A stretch of DNA of 64,000 nucleotides from assembly GCF_003026475.1 (NCBI RefSeq), contig NZ_PYMC01000013.1:1-64000 (forward strand), given 5' to 3'. Positions 62,757-64,000 of the stretch are shown one piece after another (the first letter of the stretch is position 1; each line of letters opens with the position of its first letter). The position numbers and the translations under genes were made by a program. This DNA comes from Photobacterium lipolyticum (GTDB taxonomy: Bacteria; Pseudomonadota; Gammaproteobacteria; Enterobacterales; Vibrionaceae). The notes under the pieces were generated by a model. The model made no database searches, had not been told where the DNA came from, and saw only the letters and a list, made by a program, of their open reading frames with translations.

Positions 62757-63932
62757 CTAATGCCCGTACCGACGCTGCCATTCTTGTTCAATTGCTGTCA
62801 GCCAGCTTGGGTGAGGCTCGGCAACGGGTTTAAATAATGCGAAACCCCGGCTGCCACTATTCAGTGCCTCTTCTTTCAATACCGAAGGATCGCCCCAGAT
62901 GCTGGTATTTGCTTTACGTGCCTGTGCTTCAGGACTTAGCAAAAAGTTAATTGCAACCTGAGCACCTTCTTTCGCTGATGCGTTCCATGGAATGGCGAGG
63001 AAATGAATATTTGATAGTGCCCCTTGGTCGAAAGCATAAGCCTGGGCTGTTTCTGCCAACGTACCGTGTTCAATCGCAGCATTCGCAGCATTAGGGTTGA
63101 ATGTTATAGCTAATAGTAGCTGCTGATCATCCAATAACTGAATGGTTTCGGTTGTACCTGACGGAAAACGCTGACCTTGTTGCCAGGCAACCGGATGAAG
63201 CTGGTCAAGGTACTGCCATAATGGTGCCGTGACGCGGTCAAAGCGTGCTTTATCTTTATTCAGAACAATGGGTTGATAAAGAGCGGGCTTATCATCCGTC
63301 AGTTCAATTAAAGCAGCTTTTAAGAAACTGCTACCGTGAAACTCAGGTGGCTGCGGGTAACTGACTTTACCGGGAAATGCTTTCGCCAGGCTCAGTAGCT
63401 CTGCAAAACTTTGCGGTGGGTTATTCAGGGTTTGTTTATCATGAATGAAAACGAGCTGTCCGACCCCCCAGGGGGCTTCTAGCCCTTCCGTTGGTTCGGT
63501 GAAATCTTCAAAAACCGGCAGGCGCTGATCAACATATTGCCAGTTAGGAAGTTGCTCGACAAAAGGCCCGAACAATAACTTTCCTTGTTTCATTGAACGA
63601 AAGTTCTCGCCATTGATCCAAACCAGATCGACACTGCCGTCCCTATTTTTTCCGGCTGTCTTTTCAGCTAGTAATCTTTGGGTAGTTTCTGCGATATCAG
63701 CCACTTTTACATGTTTAAGCGTGACATTGTAACGCTTTTTAAGTTGCTTCGCTGACCAACGCAGGTAGTCGTTAATTTCCTGACTGCCGCCCCAGGCATT
63801 AAAATAGACCGTTTGCCCGCTCGCTTTACTTTCAATCAGCTGCCATTGCTCAGACTGCTGAGGGGAAGCTTGCTCTGCACTTACCAAACTGGAGGCTAGC
63901 GATAGTACCAGCCCCATAACTAGTTTTTTCAT
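62757..63932 (-). CDS. ynjB: ABC transporter substrate-binding protein YnjB
   Basis: This 391-residue periplasmic protein has a signal peptide (MKKLVMGLVLSLASSLVSAE). The rest matches E. coli YnjB along its length: GQTVYFNAWGGSQEINDYL, VDLVWINGENFRSMKQGKLL, LPNWQYVDQRLPV, KVSYPQPPEFHGSSFLKAAL, RVTAPLWQYLDQLHP and VAINFLLSPEAQARKA. It binds the substrate of the YnjBCD importer, which is not known with certainty. Its ATG overlaps the stop of the upstream gene by two bases, so the two are coupled. Confidence 0.93.
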   Translation of the reverse strand: MKKLVMGLVLSLASSLVSAEQASPQQSEQWQLIESKASGQTVYFNAWGGSQEINDYLRWSAKQLKKRYNVTLKHVKVADIAETTQRLLAEKTAGKNRDGSVDLVWINGENFRSMKQGKLLFGPFVEQLPNWQYVDQRLPVFEDFTEPTEGLEAPWGVGQLVFIHDKQTLNNPPQSFAELLSLAKAFPGKVSYPQPPEFHGSSFLKAALIELTDDKPALYQPIVLNKDKARFDRVTAPLWQYLDQLHPVAWQQGQRFPSGTTETIQLLDDQQLLLAITFNPNAANAAIEHGTLAETAQAYAFDQGALSNIHFLAIPWNASAKEGAQVAINFLLSPEAQARKANTSIWGDPSVLKEEALNSGSRGFALFKPVAEPHPSWLTAIEQEWQRRYGH

Positions 63933-64000
63933 TGAATGTCCTTATTCTCGTTTAATGCTGCCACTGATTTTATGTCTGCAGTTTCTTCTGAGTCGGTTGT
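63929..64000 (-). CDS. 3' end of the gene upstream of ynjB (partial)
   Basis: On the minus strand a frame is open from the window edge through 23 codons (ending AALNENKDIQ) to TGA at 63931-63929, and the ATG of ynjB overlaps that stop (ATGA). The overlap shows translational coupling. In E. coli ynjA, a carboxymuconolactone decarboxylase family gene, precedes ynjB; whether this tail belongs to a ynjA-like gene cannot be told from 23 residues. Confidence 0.6.
   Translation of the reverse strand, partial: TTDSEETADIKSVAALNENKDIQ

Overview
The window looks like chromosomal DNA of a marine gammaproteobacterium of the Vibrionaceae, probably Photobacterium or a near relative. This is inferred from gene content: the rlmI / acyP / tusE / yccA / tRNA-Ser neighbourhood, a secreted GH18 chitinase, artPJQM, punC/punR and a ynjBCD-ynjF transporter block. 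It is also suggested by a dispersed palindrome built on TATACCCAAGTTACCTCAAG. No 16S rRNA gene is present, so the genus is not proven.

Region 1 (1-7668) is an accessory locus for R-bodies, the contractile protein ribbons known from Caedibacter and many free-living proteobacteria. Several very small proteins of RebB type are followed by a membrane protein, a protein ending in a response-regulator-receiver-like domain, a cysteine/histidine-containing protein and an AT-rich block with a 444-residue protein of unknown function. Tiny coupled ORFs and a strong terminator end the locus. A membrane-anchored protein follows (7822-8958). Facing it is a regulator (9096-10631) that fuses a degenerate NtrC-type AAA+ domain, lacking the GAFTGA loop and the Walker B acids, to an AraC-type DNA-binding domain.

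Region 2 (11000-28800) is mostly core genome: a HAD phosphatase, alanine dehydrogenase, an L,D-transpeptidase-like protein, chitinase, a DUF2057 protein, a TSUP exporter, rlmI, a chemotaxis receptor, acylphosphatase, tusE, yccA, a SPOR-domain protein and tRNA-Ser(UGA). It also holds a single polypeptide made of three RidA domains, a VanZ-like protein, a frameshifted small gene and a MITE-like repeat.

Region 3 (28900-50200) is an exopolysaccharide cluster built around a divergent promoter. Leftward are the initiating phosphoglycosyltransferase, one glycosyltransferase, a Wzy-like polymerase and GalU. Rightward are a short Wza-like exporter, a Wzc-like co-polymerase/tyrosine kinase, two small P-loop kinases, a Wzx flippase fused to a degenerate kinase-like domain, and a nucleotidyltransferase/thymidylate-kinase-like fusion. 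The block ends with two large secreted proteins, a metallophosphoesterase with homogenised Ig-like repeats and a parallel beta-helix protein. These two share an uncommon repeated beta module. Several kinase-like proteins and only one ordinary glycosyltransferase make the cluster unusual.

Region 4 (50300-64000) is core metabolism and transport: ydcH, gltS, the arginine importer artPJQM, purine-nucleoside exporter punC with its divergent LysR regulator punR, and ynjF-ynjD-ynjC-ynjB. A second copy of the MITE-like repeat and a heptanucleotide tandem repeat lie between ynjB and ynjC. The 3' end of the gene upstream of ynjB runs off the right edge.
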